Below, piece by piece: positions 63,522 through 64,000 of a stretch of DNA of 64,000 nt. A model generated the notes under the pieces. The model did no database searches. It had not been told where the DNA came from and saw only the letters and a program-made list of their open reading frames with translations. Source of the stretch: Gemmobacter aquarius (GTDB lineage: Bacteria; Pseudomonadota; Alphaproteobacteria; Rhodobacterales; Rhodobacteraceae); the NCBI RefSeq assembly GCF_003060865.1, contig NZ_CP028918.1, positions 1,786,001 through 1,850,000 on the forward strand, read 5' to 3'. A program made the position numbers and the translations under genes. How positions within the stretch are numbered: the stretch's first letter is position 1; every line of letters starts with the position of its first letter.

Positions 63522-64000
63522 TCAAGAAACCGCCCGCGCCCGCGCGTCAAGCATATCCTGCGTGATCAACACGATACCGCCTTCGCTGACACGGAACCAC
63601 TTGGCATCTTCCACCGCATCCTGCCCCACAACCAGCCCTTCGGGAATGACCACGTTTGAATCGATCACGCAGCGGCTCAACTCGGCCTTGCGGTTCACCG
63701 TCACCCGCGGCAGCGCCACGACATACTCCAACGAAGAATAGCTATGCGTCCGGCACCCGGTGAACAGCAGCGAATTGCTGACCGCCGACCCCGACACGAT
63801 GCAATCGCCCGACACCAGCGAACTGACCGCCGACCCCCTGCGCCCATCCTCGTCATGGATGAACTTCGCGGGCGGCACGATCTCGGAATAGGTCCAGATC
63901 GGCCATGAATTGTCATAGATATCCAGCTTGGGCACGAAATCCGTCAGGTCGATATTCGCCTGCCAGAACGCGTCGATGGTGCCGACATCGCGCCAATAGG
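63522..64000 (-). CDS. glgC: Glucose-1-phosphate adenylyltransferase, C-terminal part
   Basis: Only the last ~158 codons are present; the gene runs off the right edge. The first visible residues are [20 protein letters not shown], the sugar-binding end of the nucleotidyltransferase domain, followed by the GlgC beta-helix: [40 protein letters not shown] and [18 protein letters not shown]. It makes ADP-glucose from glucose 1-phosphate and ATP, the committed step of glycogen synthesis. First visible gene of glgC-glgA-glgX-pgm. Confidence 0.95.
   Translation of the reverse strand, partial: YWRDVGTIDAFWQANIDLTDFVPKLDIYDNSWPIWTYSEIVPPAKFIHDEDGRRGSAVSSLVSGDCIVSGSAVSNSLLFTGCRTHSYSSLEYVVALPRVTVNRKAELSRCVIDSNVVIPEGLVVGQDAVEDAKWFRVSEGGIVLITQDMLDARARAVS

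Overview
The window is high-GC DNA of an alphaproteobacterium, most probably a member of the Rhodobacteraceae. Pointers are the lpxD-acp-ketosynthase operon, the ppx-rlmE pair, the xerD-hypothetical-CorC run, an invasion-locus-B-like protein, a form II CoxGSLM operon, a corrinoid methyl-transfer cluster and a DUF1127 gene facing a MocR regulator. No phage, transposase, CRISPR array or rRNA operon is visible. Two tRNA genes are present: Gln-TTG and Gly-CCC. The family assignment is inference from gene content.

Layout. 0-5.2 kb: end of a MocR regulator, DUF1127, then a leftward capsule-export and Kdo group (KpsT ATPase, KpsE-like protein, KdsA) and an NhaA relative without its key aspartates. 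5.3-9.4 kb: a [4Fe-4S]-type uracil-DNA glycosylase, SseB, rplM-rpsI and a BaiN-type flavoprotein. 9.4-12.3 kb: tRNA-Gln, a BNR-repeat protein, an unknown protein and a lipoprotein. 12.3-19.2 kb: aroKB, a signal-peptide protein, xerD, a shortened CorC protein and a HerA-like ATPase. 19.4-27.4 kb: a candidate small RNA, IalB, lpxD-acp-KAS, a YcbB-type L,D-transpeptidase, a Tat-exported DUF882 protein, rlmE and ppx. 27.6-33.7 kb: folate and corrinoid C1 genes. 33.7-36 kb: ECF sigma, anti-sigma, fasciclin and tRNA-Gly.

36-41.8 kb looks accessory. It holds a tandem pair of radical SAM enzymes with a predicted beta-rich domain inserted in the catalytic core, a RidA protein, a small exported protein with a Cys-Gly-Pro tail, and a UGT-like glycosyltransferase. 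41.8-47.1 kb: zwf-pgl-pgi, MgtC and an HNH nuclease. 47.3-55.8 kb: a leftward run of response regulator, FIST sensor, hybrid kinase and coxGSLM, where the FIST-kinase pair resembles NosP-NahK nitric-oxide sensing. 56-64 kb: a lytic transglycosylase, a non-pyrrolysine MttB-family methyltransferase and a glycogen operon (glgC-glgA-glgX-pgm) in which glgA carries a frameshift at a homopolymer.

The most unusual non-coding signal is a set of short intergenic hairpins. They have a fixed three-base loop and arms that differ between copies yet always pair. Family A has the core TTC-GCA-GAA and family B the core TG-ACG-CA. Each family has one four-hairpin cluster in which two copies show the loop in one orientation and two in the other. 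All members found lie between genes.
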